DNA of 45,572 bases from Verrucomicrobia bacterium 12-59-8. Lineage in GTDB: Bacteria; Verrucomicrobiota; Verrucomicrobiae; Verrucomicrobiales; Verrucomicrobiaceae. The notes below the pieces were generated by a model, which saw only the letters and a program-made list of their open reading frames with translations, was not told where the DNA came from and did no database searches. The translations under genes were made by a program, and so were the position numbers. This document shows, one piece after another, positions 16,050 to 25,210 of the stretch (its first letter is position 1; every line of letters starts with the position of its first letter). The stretch spans positions 1 to 45,572 of the forward strand of contig NCCR01000074.1 in the NCBI GenBank assembly GCA_002279765.1, read 5' to 3'.

Positions 16050-17339
16050 TCACCGAGCAACGCAAGGCAGCATCATCGCATCCCGCATGCCGTGGAGGAT
16101 TTTTTTGTCCGCTGGGCAGACCGTGGCCAGCACCCCGCCGAGAGCCGGGTCATCGTCCTCTTCGGACGTGGCAAAATAATACGGGCAGAGCCGCACCCGA
16201 CTCTGCATCGCCCGCGTAGCTTGCTTGTCTTCGTCCCAAGCCGGATGCGTGACCACTCTGGCGCGATGAAACTCTTGGAGTACGAACGGATTTGTCGGGA
16301 AGCTCGCCAGGGCCTCATCAATCGCCGCGCCCCACTGCTCCTGTGAGAGGTCATGGCCGATGAACACGCCTCGAGAACCCCAGCCGCGCTCGGAAAAACC
16401 ACTGATCTTCAGGACGAGCTGCCGCTGCTTGCCACCAAAGGCTTTCATCTCATGCCAGCTCTGAATGTCCAGCTTCGGCCACACAGCGAAGGGAGGTAAT
16501 GGCACTGGATCGACAACCCAACCCATGGGGATGCATTGCTGCAAAAGCGCCAGGTGCTCAGCACTCAGCGCCGACTTCCAATAATCTGCCAACGTGGGGG
16601 ACCAAAACAAGGCGAGCCACAATTTTTCTTCGAGGAAGGCTTTGATCGGAGGCGTGAAGCTCAGCTCACCGCGCTCAGCCATGCGGAGCATCACGTCAGC
16701 ATTTTCAACATTCGCGAGATCAAACAGCTCGAAGAAGCGGTAGATCGCCGCGCCGTTGAGTTCGTAGGGTTGCACCTCCCATGGCCGCAGTACCCGGCGG
16801 CCCAGTCGATCCGCCAGCCAGCTCATTTCAGGGAGGTAATCGCCCGATTCACGCGAGATGAGGATGTCCTCGCTCGGAAATGCGGCGGCAAACGCCTCGA
16901 TCATTCCCGAAGCCCCACCGATCACGTCTTGACCCAGCGTGGCATAGGTTTCATTCAGCCACGCCGTCAAACCGATGCCGCCGGGAAGCGAATCCAGCTC
17001 TGAGATGGTCACGCCGGTTTCGGTAAGCACCAAGTCCGGGCGCAACACGCGCGGCAGGTTTTCATGCCAGCGCGGGTTGCGACCGAGTTCGACCACCCGC
17101 TGCGGCTTGCCTTGATCCAGCAGTTTTGCCACCCATGGATAGGTCTCGTCAAAGTACAACTGATTGCACGCGCGCTGGAACGCGCGCAGTGCGGGACCCA
17201 GATTGCGGATTAACGCCACTGTCTTCGCATCCAATGCGAACGCCTCAGGAGAAAGCACCCATTCCTTCTCCGCAAAGAAGCCCTGCTCCGGGAAGGAAGC
17301 GCGGATTTGGGAGATGGATTCAGCAGCAGATACTGACAT
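16050..17339 (-). CDS. ATP-grasp-like protein of unknown function
   Basis: A 429-residue cytoplasmic protein that I do not recognise as a named enzyme. Two features suggest a (possibly permuted) ATP-grasp fold. The stretch LVLTETGVTISELDSLPGGIG, about residues 103-123, resembles the acidic ligand strand before a GG turn in glutathionylspermidine-synthase-like proteins. The second feature runs from LVLKISGFSERGWGSRGVF to PFVLQEF, about residues 308-355, and resembles the ATP-clamping lysine strand, Gly-rich loop and hinge of ATP-grasp enzymes. The C-terminus contains CPYYF and ALGGVLAT segments. It lies in a minus-strand run between the alpha-2-macroglobulin gene (33 nt upstream) and a secreted esterase (22 nt downstream). 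A peptide- or polyamine-ligase role is only a guess. Confidence 0.6.
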   Translation of the reverse strand: MSVSAAESISQIRASFPEQGFFAEKEWVLSPEAFALDAKTVALIRNLGPALRAFQRACNQLYFDETYPWVAKLLDQGKPQRVVELGRNPRWHENLPRVLRPDLVLTETGVTISELDSLPGGIGLTAWLNETYATLGQDVIGGASGMIEAFAAAFPSEDILISRESGDYLPEMSWLADRLGRRVLRPWEVQPYELNGAAIYRFFELFDLANVENADVMLRMAERGELSFTPPIKAFLEEKLWLALFWSPTLADYWKSALSAEHLALLQQCIPMGWVVDPVPLPPFAVWPKLDIQSWHEMKAFGGKQRQLVLKISGFSERGWGSRGVFIGHDLSQEQWGAAIDEALASFPTNPFVLQEFHRARVVTHPAWDEDKQATRAMQSRVRLCPYYFATSEEDDDPALGGVLATVCPADKKILHGMRDAMMLPCVAR

Positions 17340-17372
17340 TGAAAACGATTACGACGGACAAATGCATCTGTC

Positions 17373-20300
17373 TCACTTCACTTCTGCCACCTTCGCATTT
17401 CCCGAAGGCAGCGTGCGAATGCGTTGGGTTGGGCTGAGGCCGTATTTGTCGGGCTGGTACATGGCTTCGATTCTCGCAGGCGGAGCGGTGGTGTCGCCTT
17501 CGGCGATGACGCGGGCGAGGTATTGAAGGCTGAATTTGCCTTTGGCGGGCGCGAAATCGGTGAAGAACAGGGCGCGGTCAGTGCGGATTTCGCGGTGGTC
17601 GCAGAACCAAGCCTGGGTGCCGTCGGGTAGTTGGTCGCCTTCGCGTTCGCTCTGGGTGCCGAACTCGGGATTGATGGCTTCGAAGACGGCGGGGAGGGCG
17701 TCATCGATGGCAAGGTAGCGGTCGCCACCGCCGATTTCAATTTTGAGCGTGACGACGACCATGTCGCCGACGCGGAGGTCATCGGTGCCGGATGTGGAGC
17801 CGTCCATGTTCAGTTCTTCGTAGCTGCGCTCGATGGCGTAGCCTTTGTTCTCACCGGCGAAGTCACGCTGAGGCGGGAAGCTGTGAGCTTCGATGCGGCC
17901 GTAGATCTCGCGACCTGCGGGGAGTTCGACGCTGAGCGGCTTGGCACTGAGTGCCTCATTAAGCGCAAAGTTCACATGGGTGCTGGAGAATCCGGCGGCG
18001 AGATTGAGCGGCACAGCCTGGGTGTCCCAATGACCGGTGGCGGCAAGTGGTTCGCCGACTTTCTTCAAGCTGCGCTCATAAGCGGCCAGGGCGGTGAGGG
18101 TCCAAGCATTGGTGAAGGTGTTGCCCCATTCGCCACGGCCGTTGCGGGATTGCAGAATCGAGACGGCGAGAGACTCCGCGTCCTCGGTGAGGCCGAGATG
18201 CGTGTAGCAGATCAACCGTAGCGCCTTGTTTGCGCCGTTGCCGGCCCAGTAACTCCACACGGCAGGGCGCGGCGCAGGGGCGGGTGTCGCCTTGGTCTTG
18301 GTTTCAGTTTTGGACTTGGCAGTGGCGACCTTGGGCTTGCCGTCGGCATTTGCAGGAGAGGGATGCTCGGCAGGTTTCCAGCCAAGCGTGTCCTTGATCT
18401 GCTGCTCGGGTGCATTGCTCAGGCACATGGAAAGCGCGAGGTAAAGTCGGGCGATTTCAGGCAGGTGCTCGCGCCTGCCAAACAGCAGGTTCTGATAGGC
18501 AGGCTCGGGTTTGCCAGCCTTCGCGAGGGTGTAGAGCGCCAGAGCGGAATCGGTGATGTTGTAGAGGTCTTTTTCCTCATCGAGACCACGCAGCTTTTTC
18601 GAGAGGAACTCAACGAGCTTGTTGATCGCATCCGCAGGCACGTCGGCACCTTGATCTCGCGCACGCAGCAGCATCATGCCGCCATAGGCACTGCCCCAGA
18701 AGCTAGACTCGGTGCCACCGGGCCAGTAGGCGAGACCGCCTTCATCCGTGGTCATTTGCAGGAGCTTGTCCACACCCGCCTGCACCACCTGCTTGGCCTT
18801 CCCACCGCCGAGCAGATCTGGGAACAGCGGCTCGTATTTGCCGAGCGCAAGCCAGGGCATCGTGGCAGAGGTGGTCTGCTCGACGCAGCCATACGGATAT
18901 TGGAGCACGTAACTGAGCGCATCACGGGCTTCATAGAGACGGCTGTTGCTAATGCCCAATGAAAGCGATCCGTCGCCTTCGAGCAGCGCAGGGTTCACGT
19001 CCTTGATGAGGTTCTCGTTCGGCTCATCAGCTTTGAGGCGCGTGTAGCTCACATAGCGCAGCTCAGGCACGGGATGATTCACTTCAAAGGTCGATTCCGT
19101 GCCATCGCTGGCAGCCACCGGCCAATCTACGCCGCGTGCGGTCCATTTCCATTTTGCGGTGCCGAGTTGCACGAACTGCACCGGGAAGGCGGTGGCGGCA
19201 GTTTCACCAGCTTTGATTTGAAGGATAACCTTCTGCTGCTTGGCGCTGCCGCCAGTGTCGGCCTTGAGGGAAGCAGGAACGAAATCGCGCTTCTCTTGAA
19301 TGAAGTCCGCCGTGCCATCGAGTTCGAGTGTGACCTCCACAGCACCAGCGTTTGGCGTGGTGTTGTGAACCACGGCTTTCACAAGGAATTCGTCGCCAAG
19401 ACGGGCAAAACGCGGCACGGCGGGCTCGATCATGAGAGGCTTGTTGATCTTGAAGGCGGATTCGCCACTGCCAAAAAGGTCCACTCCATGTGCAGCGACC
19501 GCCATGATGCGATAGCGCGTGAGATTGTCCGGCGCGGTGACGCTGGCGGTCAGCCTGCCCTGAACATCCGTGGTGCCGGAGGCGAGCCACAGCGGTGTCA
19601 CGATGAAGTTTTTGCGGATATTCGCGTCCGGCCCGTTGCCGTCGCCATCACCACCACCGACGACGAAGCCTTTGTTGCCACGGTCGCGTGCTGAGGCCTC
19701 TTCAGACAGCAGATTGTCGAAGGAGGTAAAGCTGTCGATGGCAAGAGGCAGCTCGGCGTGGAAATACGCAGAAGGATCGGGCGTCTCATACTTCATAAGA
19801 CTCAGCACGCCTTCATCGACGGCGTAGAGCGTCACGTCCGCACCTGACACGGCGGCGCCTTTGGCATCGGTGATCGTCGTGGTGATCTTCACCTCTTCCG
19901 CAGGACGCACTTCCTCATGATCCGGCTTCACTGCAAGTTTCAGCTCCTTCGCATCAGAGTCCACGGTCAGTGCGCAGTAACCCACGCGATACTCTGGCAT
20001 TTTGTGCTGCTTGGTACTGGCTGCGGAACCACGAATGACGATGACAGAGACGAAGACATTGGGAAACTCGTCTTCACCGAGCGGCACGCGGATGATGGGA
20101 TTTTCGAGCGTGATTTCGGTGACAAACTGGCGATGCAGCTTGTTGCGCTCCACGGTGACGAGCGCGGTCCCGGCGATGGGCGTTTTGACCACGATGACAG
20201 CGTCCTCGCCGGGCTTGAGGGTGGATTTCTCCGGCTGGAGGTTCATGCGATTGCCGTCCTCCATCGCCCAGGGGAATTCGTTGCCTCCGACAGCGTAGAA

Positions 20301-23300
20301 CGGCATGCGGGAGAGCACTTTGGTGCCTTTGGCGTCCACTGCCTCGGCGGTGACAAAATATACACCGCCTGCTGCGGGAGTGAACGGAATGGTGGCAGAA
20401 GGAGCCGAACCCGCAGTGACGGCTTTCAAATCGAAACTCTGCTTCAGTTCCTCACGCAGGATGACCTGATCTTTGGTCGTCGATCCGCCGCCAGCGGTGG
20501 CGATTTTGAGCGTGTGGTATTCCTGACGCTCGACTTTGAGATCAATGTGTACATCGCCTGCGGTGGGAGCGCCTTTGGAATCAATTGCGACGACTTCAAG
20601 CTGCAACGCCTTGCCAGCGGCGCCGAAATACTCAGGACCTTTGAGGCCCAGCAGGAAATTCGCACCGGGCACTTCAAACTCTGTCGAAGCACTGATGGTC
20701 TGCTCGTTGATGTCGGTGACTTCGGCGTTCACACGCACGCGCTGTGGCAACGCAGCACGGTCTGGCGGCGGCTGTGGCATTTCGAGCGTGGCGGTGCCGT
20801 CTTCCGCCAGGAAGAGATTGCCATTCACGAACCACTCGTTTTCCACATCGTCATTTTCATGACCGGCATAATCGCCATCGGCATCACGATCCTGTGCGTA
20901 ATGCGACCACGAAGGTGCTTCGCCGAAATGATACTGACTGTAGGCCTCCGGGGCTTCGTAGTCGCGCTGTGAATTCGCGCTCCACTGCACCTTGGCGACG
21001 GAGAGCGCCTTGCCCATGTAATAGTTCGCACTGAGCGGCAGGTGGATGCGGTCTGGCTGAAACTTGATTGTTTTCGTGTCGAGCTTCACCTCAAAGGTGT
21101 TTGGCTTGTAGTCGTCGATGCGGAAGGTCATGCCGCCGCCGTCATTGCTCTGACTGTTCGGATTGGCCGCTTTGAGGTTAATCGAGAGATCATACCAGCC
21201 GGCAGGGCCGGTGGGCAGCACAACATCATCCGCCCAGGCACCGCTGGCGGTGAACGTTACCGGTTTGTCGATCACAATGCGGTAGCGTGGATCACGGATC
21301 ACGAGACGTCCCTGCGCGGGGGCTTGATCGAGGCTCAAATCGTCACCGATGAGGAGACGGGTGTGCGCCTTGAAATGAGCCGTGTCACCGGGCTTGTAGA
21401 GCGGACGGTCGGAAAACACAAACGTGCGCCGCTGCGGCTTCCAGACGTTTTCATAGGCCTGCGAGATGTCGTAGGGGACGGCAATGCCGCTGTCGCTGCA
21501 CTCGATGACGGCGCAGTCGCCATTCTTTTCAGCAAGCACGAATGCAGGCGTGGCTCCCGGTGCGGTGGCGATGCCGCTGGCATCGGTGTCACCGTAGCCG
21601 ATGAGTTTCAAATCGGCATCGACAAGGGTGAGACGCACGCCTGGAACAGGCCGCCCTGTCTCCAGCGAAGTCACGAAGACCATCGACTCGCGGCCGTTGC
21701 TCTTTTGCATAATACCCAGATCCGTGAACTGCACGAGTGTCTGAGTGACGACGCCTTTCTGCTCGATCCCATGAGCCGCAGTGCCTTCAAGTTCGATGAA
21801 CAGCGGCGCAGCAGGGAAATCGCCGAGCACTTCGCGCCAGTTCAGCTTCAGGATCTCGCTGTGATCCAGCGGCTTGTTCACTGGGAAGCTACGATCAAAC
21901 ACCTGCGTGCCGGGGTAGGCATCGATGGACTGCGTCTTGTAAGCCGCCTTTTGTTTGTCGTTGCCGTAGTAAGCGGTGCGATAGGCGCGGTATTGATCGA
22001 GAGCTTTGAGCAGTTCGGGACCGTTGAGCCTCTTCGCCCGCACGCGCACCTGCTTCACGTTTGCGGCGCTGAATTCATAATTCGCATCGCCTTTGGCCAA
22101 TTGCGCATTGATGAAGGTTGGCGCGGCCAGATAGGGTGGGTTGGGGATGAAAGTGACCTCGTTTTTGTAGTTGGCCTGCAACGGCAGGTTGTCCCCCGAG
22201 GTCATCTCCCTATCGACGGTGACGGTGTATTTCTTGTTCACTTCAAAAGGCCCGGTGAAACGCAGCGTGCGACCGAGAATCTCGATCTTGAGACCAGTCA
22301 GCGGTGCCTCACTCTTGTTTGTCCCAGCCGCCTTCCGGATGGTGACGAAAGGCGCGATTTTCTGAGCATAAGCCTCAGTCATCTCTTTGGTCATTTCATC
22401 ATTCGTCGGAGGCAGGACGCGCTTATTGAAATCGACATCGATGTAGTAGTCGCTGTCGAACGGTGTATGCGCCTCGACCTCGCGCACCTCGAAGGGTTTG
22501 ATCTCGCCGAGCTGGATGTCGTCACCGGTGGCGATTTGATTGATGCCGGAGGTGTTGCTGAGAGTTTCAGCAATGGTGAGACGCCATTTGCCAATGGAAA
22601 GCTGAGTTTCAGGCTCAACAATGATGGCGCTGAGGCGGGCAGCAGCATCCCCCACGGAAGGTTTTACCTTGGAGATTTCCTCCGCCCAGGTCGCCTGCGG
22701 CTCGGTGTCCATGCGAGTAAAGTCCTTGCCTGTGGCGTGGCGAACTTTGACGGCGACCGGCTGAGGCGATGATTCAGAGACGAACTTGATGTGCTTGACG
22801 ACTTCCGCAGGCGTCACGCTGTCATTGAACTCGAAGAGAAAACGCGGAGAGCGATTCTGAGCATCGTCGTCGAACCAGCGTGGATGCTGATCGATGATGC
22901 GAAAGCGAGCGCTTTCCACGGAATCGAGTTTTTCAGCGGCAAGGGTTTTGCCTGCGAGGTCGGTCAAACCAGCGCACAGTTTGAACTCGTAGCTGGCGGC
23001 GAACTTCGGCGACTGTGTGAGATGAAACTGGCCGCTGCGGGTGCTCGTCCACTCAAACGTGCCGGTCAGCTCGGGTATGACAACCAGGGGCGAAGTGGGC
23101 GCGCTTTTGCCTATTTGATCCTTCGCGACCATCGGCGTTGGAAACACGACTTCGATGGTCGAATCCGGTGCCAGCTCCTCAGGATTGATGGTGATGTCCG
23201 CGTGCAGTTCCTGCGGCGGCGGCATTTTCACGTCGGCACGGCTTTTGGGCGGAGCCGCGTGGGAGAGGGCAAAGACAGAAACAAACGCCAGCGTCATGGC

Positions 23301-23333
23301 TGGCAGCAGCGCGAGGCTGAAAGAGGTTTTCAT
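17373..23333 (-). CDS. Bacterial alpha-2-macroglobulin with thioester motif
   Basis: A 1986-residue exported protein of the alpha-2-macroglobulin family, thought to trap proteases in the periplasm. It begins with a Sec signal peptide (residues 1-26) rather than a lipobox. A series of macroglobulin beta-domains follows, then the A2M domain (DVQGRLTASVTAPDNLTRYR). The thioester site is intact: Cys1483-Val-Glu-Gln1486 in YGCVEQT, in the helical TED barrel with the WPGG signature. A Lys/Ala/Pro-rich insertion (VATAKSKTETKTK region, near residue 1680) interrupts that barrel. In many bacteria the partner is the penicillin-binding protein PbpC; no such gene is near. It is the first gene of a minus-strand run of up to four genes. 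ATG at 23333. Confidence 0.92.
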   Translation of the reverse strand: MKTSFSLALLPAMTLAFVSVFALSHAAPPKSRADVKMPPPQELHADITINPEELAPDSTIEVVFPTPMVAKDQIGKSAPTSPLVVIPELTGTFEWTSTRSGQFHLTQSPKFAASYEFKLCAGLTDLAGKTLAAEKLDSVESARFRIIDQHPRWFDDDAQNRSPRFLFEFNDSVTPAEVVKHIKFVSESSPQPVAVKVRHATGKDFTRMDTEPQATWAEEISKVKPSVGDAAARLSAIIVEPETQLSIGKWRLTIAETLSNTSGINQIATGDDIQLGEIKPFEVREVEAHTPFDSDYYIDVDFNKRVLPPTNDEMTKEMTEAYAQKIAPFVTIRKAAGTNKSEAPLTGLKIEILGRTLRFTGPFEVNKKYTVTVDREMTSGDNLPLQANYKNEVTFIPNPPYLAAPTFINAQLAKGDANYEFSAANVKQVRVRAKRLNGPELLKALDQYRAYRTAYYGNDKQKAAYKTQSIDAYPGTQVFDRSFPVNKPLDHSEILKLNWREVLGDFPAAPLFIELEGTAAHGIEQKGVVTQTLVQFTDLGIMQKSNGRESMVFVTSLETGRPVPGVRLTLVDADLKLIGYGDTDASGIATAPGATPAFVLAEKNGDCAVIECSDSGIAVPYDISQAYENVWKPQRRTFVFSDRPLYKPGDTAHFKAHTRLLIGDDLSLDQAPAQGRLVIRDPRYRIVIDKPVTFTASGAWADDVVLPTGPAGWYDLSINLKAANPNSQSNDGGGMTFRIDDYKPNTFEVKLDTKTIKFQPDRIHLPLSANYYMGKALSVAKVQWSANSQRDYEAPEAYSQYHFGEAPSWSHYAQDRDADGDYAGHENDDVENEWFVNGNLFLAEDGTATLEMPQPPPDRAALPQRVRVNAEVTDINEQTISASTEFEVPGANFLLGLKGPEYFGAAGKALQLEVVAIDSKGAPTAGDVHIDLKVERQEYHTLKIATAGGGSTTKDQVILREELKQSFDLKAVTAGSAPSATIPFTPAAGGVYFVTAEAVDAKGTKVLSRMPFYAVGGNEFPWAMEDGNRMNLQPEKSTLKPGEDAVIVVKTPIAGTALVTVERNKLHRQFVTEITLENPIIRVPLGEDEFPNVFVSVIVIRGSAASTKQHKMPEYRVGYCALTVDSDAKELKLAVKPDHEEVRPAEEVKITTTITDAKGAAVSGADVTLYAVDEGVLSLMKYETPDPSAYFHAELPLAIDSFTSFDNLLSEEASARDRGNKGFVVGGGDGDGNGPDANIRKNFIVTPLWLASGTTDVQGRLTASVTAPDNLTRYRIMAVAAHGVDLFGSGESAFKINKPLMIEPAVPRFARLGDEFLVKAVVHNTTPNAGAVEVTLELDGTADFIQEKRDFVPASLKADTGGSAKQQKVILQIKAGETAATAFPVQFVQLGTAKWKWTARGVDWPVAASDGTESTFEVNHPVPELRYVSYTRLKADEPNENLIKDVNPALLEGDGSLSLGISNSRLYEARDALSYVLQYPYGCVEQTTSATMPWLALGKYEPLFPDLLGGGKAKQVVQAGVDKLLQMTTDEGGLAYWPGGTESSFWGSAYGGMMLLRARDQGADVPADAINKLVEFLSKKLRGLDEEKDLYNITDSALALYTLAKAGKPEPAYQNLLFGRREHLPEIARLYLALSMCLSNAPEQQIKDTLGWKPAEHPSPANADGKPKVATAKSKTETKTKATPAPAPRPAVWSYWAGNGANKALRLICYTHLGLTEDAESLAVSILQSRNGRGEWGNTFTNAWTLTALAAYERSLKKVGEPLAATGHWDTQAVPLNLAAGFSSTHVNFALNEALSAKPLSVELPAGREIYGRIEAHSFPPQRDFAGENKGYAIERSYEELNMDGSTSGTDDLRVGDMVVVTLKIEIGGGDRYLAIDDALPAVFEAINPEFGTQSEREGDQLPDGTQAWFCDHREIRTDRALFFTDFAPAKGKFSLQYLARVIAEGDTTAPPARIEAMYQPDKYGLSPTQRIRTLPSGNAKVAEVK

Positions 23334-23527
23334 GGCGAACAGTGGGTTCGCCCTGAGAGTAGCACGCCCCCCGGAGGGGCGAGGACATTTTTGGAGAGTT
23401 TTTGGAAACTTGAAAATGCCTCAGTGCAACGCCCATACCAATGCACCAGCCGGTTTTTGAGACGGTCACGAAAAGTATCACCTAAAAAAGCCTAAATTAA
23501 TTGCTACCCGCCTTAAAACAAGAAGAT

Positions 23528-23557
23528 TTGACACGTCAAAAGAAGCCTCCTTATTAT
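23528..23557 (+). promoter_or_regulatory. Putative sigma70 promoter with a palindromic -35 region, leaderless start
   Basis: TTGACA at 23528-23533 and TATTAT at 23552-23557 are separated by 18 bp. The -35 lies inside the inverted repeat TTGAC-AC-GTCAA (23528-23539), a possible operator. The -10 ends only 7 nt before the ATG at 23565, so the transcript would be nearly or fully leaderless. Confidence 0.4.
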
Positions 23558-23564
23558 TGCTGTA

Positions 23565-24002
23565 ATGAACTTTCAAAGATACGTCGCATCAATTGCCCTT
23601 GCTATCTTCGCTGTCGGATCATCCTCACTCCTGTTGGCTGAATCGGATTCATATACCGATCAAATCAACTTGAAAGCCATTGTAGATTTTTCGTCGGTGA
23701 AAATACAAGCCAACAAACTGTGGTTTGTAAATGGTCCCTATACAGTGCCCACCAAAATATCTGTCATGGGCCGCAAATGGGAGCCAAAATGGCCGGACAA
23801 CGTCACCAGCGAAGCGTTCACTAATTTCAAAAAGCCACTAAAGCCTTTTGAAAACGCCACCATCAAACTAAGCACGATGAGTGGACGAGGCTTGGTGCAG
23901 ATCAAAGAACAACCGACAGCCGCCAATCAATGGACACTTACGATTGAGATTGTCGATCCACCGGCGGGCGTTGATGAATACTCATTGCGCATTTCATGGT
24001 GA
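23565..24002 (+). CDS. Hypothetical secreted protein, AT-richer than its neighbours
   Basis: A 145-residue protein that I do not recognise. Residues 1-25 form a Sec signal peptide (MNFQRYVASIALAIFAVGSS, cleavage near LLLAES). The mature part is beta-rich and looks like a small immunoglobulin- or C2-like fold, with alternating hydrophobic strands such as IKLSTMSGRGLVQIK and WTLTIEIVDPP. It has no cysteines in the mature chain. Codon use favours A/T in third positions more than the flanking genes, which suggests recent acquisition or weak selection. It is alone on the plus strand between two minus-strand clusters, with its own promoter-like sequence. No Shine-Dalgarno is visible. Confidence 0.7.
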   Translation: MNFQRYVASIALAIFAVGSSSLLLAESDSYTDQINLKAIVDFSSVKIQANKLWFVNGPYTVPTKISVMGRKWEPKWPDNVTSEAFTNFKKPLKPFENATIKLSTMSGRGLVQIKEQPTAANQWTLTIEIVDPPAGVDEYSLRISW

Positions 24003-24045
24003 ATCACCTTTGCCCAATACTTTGATCGGTCGAAAGCTCACAACT

Positions 24046-25191
24046 TTATAACGAGCATTCAGATGCCTGCCCCCGCGCCCAGGCATCTGCATCAATCAGT
24101 TCCTCCAAAGAGGGATGCGCGATGACCTTATGCGCCGTCATGACACGCTCCACCGTCTGCCAGATGCCGGGGAATGGGATCTTGCCGTGGAGGAAGGCCT
24201 CGACGGCGACTTCGTTGGCGGCGTTGAGAACGGCGGGCAGGGTGCCGCCGATGGTGCCGGCGTGTCGGGCGAGATTGAGCGCTGGGAAATCGTCCACCCG
24301 GGGCGCTTCGAAGTGCAGCGCGCCGACTTTGGCAAAGTCGAGCGGCTTGAGATTGTTCGTCACGCGGTCAGGCCAAGTGACGGCGTATTGAATTGGGAAG
24401 CACATGTCGCTGTGGCTGAGCTGCGCGATGACGCTGTGGTCGGCAAATTCGACCATGCTATGGACGATGCTCTGCGGATGCACGACGACCTCGATTTTGT
24501 CCATCGGCACGTCGAAAAGCCACTTGGCTTCGATCATCTCAAGGCCCTTGTTGAACAGGGTGGAGCTGTCGATGGTGATCTTGCGGCCCATGGTCCAGGT
24601 GGGATGCTTCAGCGCCTGCGCCAGGGTGACGCCAGGCAGTTGATCCGCAGGCAGCGTGCGGAAGGGACCGCCGCTGGCGGTGAGCAGGATGCGCTGGACG
24701 GCGCTGTGCCGGTGGCCTTCGAGGCACTGGAAGATGGCGTTGTGCTCGCTGTCCACGGGCAGGATGTTCACGCCTTTGCGCTTGGCGGCCTCGGTGACGG
24801 CTTCGCCGGCCATGACGAGAATTTCCTTGCTGGCCACGGCGAGGTGCATGCCGCGCTCAATGGCGGCAAGCGCTGGTGCGAGGCCGGCGGTGCCGACGAT
24901 GGCGACGAGCACCATGTCGGCGTCGGATTCGTTGACGAGATCGACCAGCCCCTGCGTGCCCGTATGCACCACGACATCCGCAGGCAGCAGCACGCGCGCT
25001 TTTTCAGCAGCGGCGGCATCGGTAAGCGCCACCTGCTTCACGCCGGTCTCGCGGACCTGCTCGACGAGAGCCTCGACACTGCAGTTCGCGGCCAATCCGA
25101 CGATCTGCATGCGCTCGGGAATGTCGCGGGCAACTTTGAGGGCACTGGTGCCAATGGAGCCGGTGGAGCCGAGGAGGAGAACTTTGCGCAT
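24046..25191 (-). CDS. dxr: 1-deoxy-D-xylulose 5-phosphate reductoisomerase
   Basis: The 381-residue enzyme converts DXP to 2-C-methyl-D-erythritol 4-phosphate with NADPH, the first committed step of the MEP isoprenoid pathway. The NADPH loop GSTGSIG is at residues 8-14. ASKEILVMAGE contributes the substrate and nucleotide contact, and DSEHNAIFQCLEG carries metal and substrate ligands. TASGGPFR is the flexible-loop region, and SSTLFNKGLEMIEAKWLF is strongly conserved. The length is normal. It follows cdsA by 19 nt, the classic cdsA-dxr order; the usual flanking uppS and rseP are absent. ATG at 25191 is preferred to the preceding GTG codon. Confidence 0.96.
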   Translation of the reverse strand: MRKVLLLGSTGSIGTSALKVARDIPERMQIVGLAANCSVEALVEQVRETGVKQVALTDAAAAEKARVLLPADVVVHTGTQGLVDLVNESDADMVLVAIVGTAGLAPALAAIERGMHLAVASKEILVMAGEAVTEAAKRKGVNILPVDSEHNAIFQCLEGHRHSAVQRILLTASGGPFRTLPADQLPGVTLAQALKHPTWTMGRKITIDSSTLFNKGLEMIEAKWLFDVPMDKIEVVVHPQSIVHSMVEFADHSVIAQLSHSDMCFPIQYAVTWPDRVTNNLKPLDFAKVGALHFEAPRVDDFPALNLARHAGTIGGTLPAVLNAANEVAVEAFLHGKIPFPGIWQTVERVMTAHKVIAHPSLEELIDADAWARGQASECSL

Positions 25192-25210
25192 CACGAATGC
25201 TTGCTTTGGC

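Noticed and set aside
21042..22772. A 576-codon open frame antisense to the alpha-2-macroglobulin gene, and similar long antisense frames at 143-1411, 24115-25257, 24656-26428, 26334-27356 and 42106-43434
   Set aside because: They lie opposite strongly recognised genes in GC-rich DNA, where antisense stops are rare. Their translations are Arg/Ala/Val-rich or His/Asp-rich and show no domain motif.
23370..23395. Hairpin CGCCCC/GGGGCG with a nearby T5 upstream of the alpha-2-macroglobulin gene
   Set aside because: The stem is separated from the short T-run, and no plus-strand gene precedes it.
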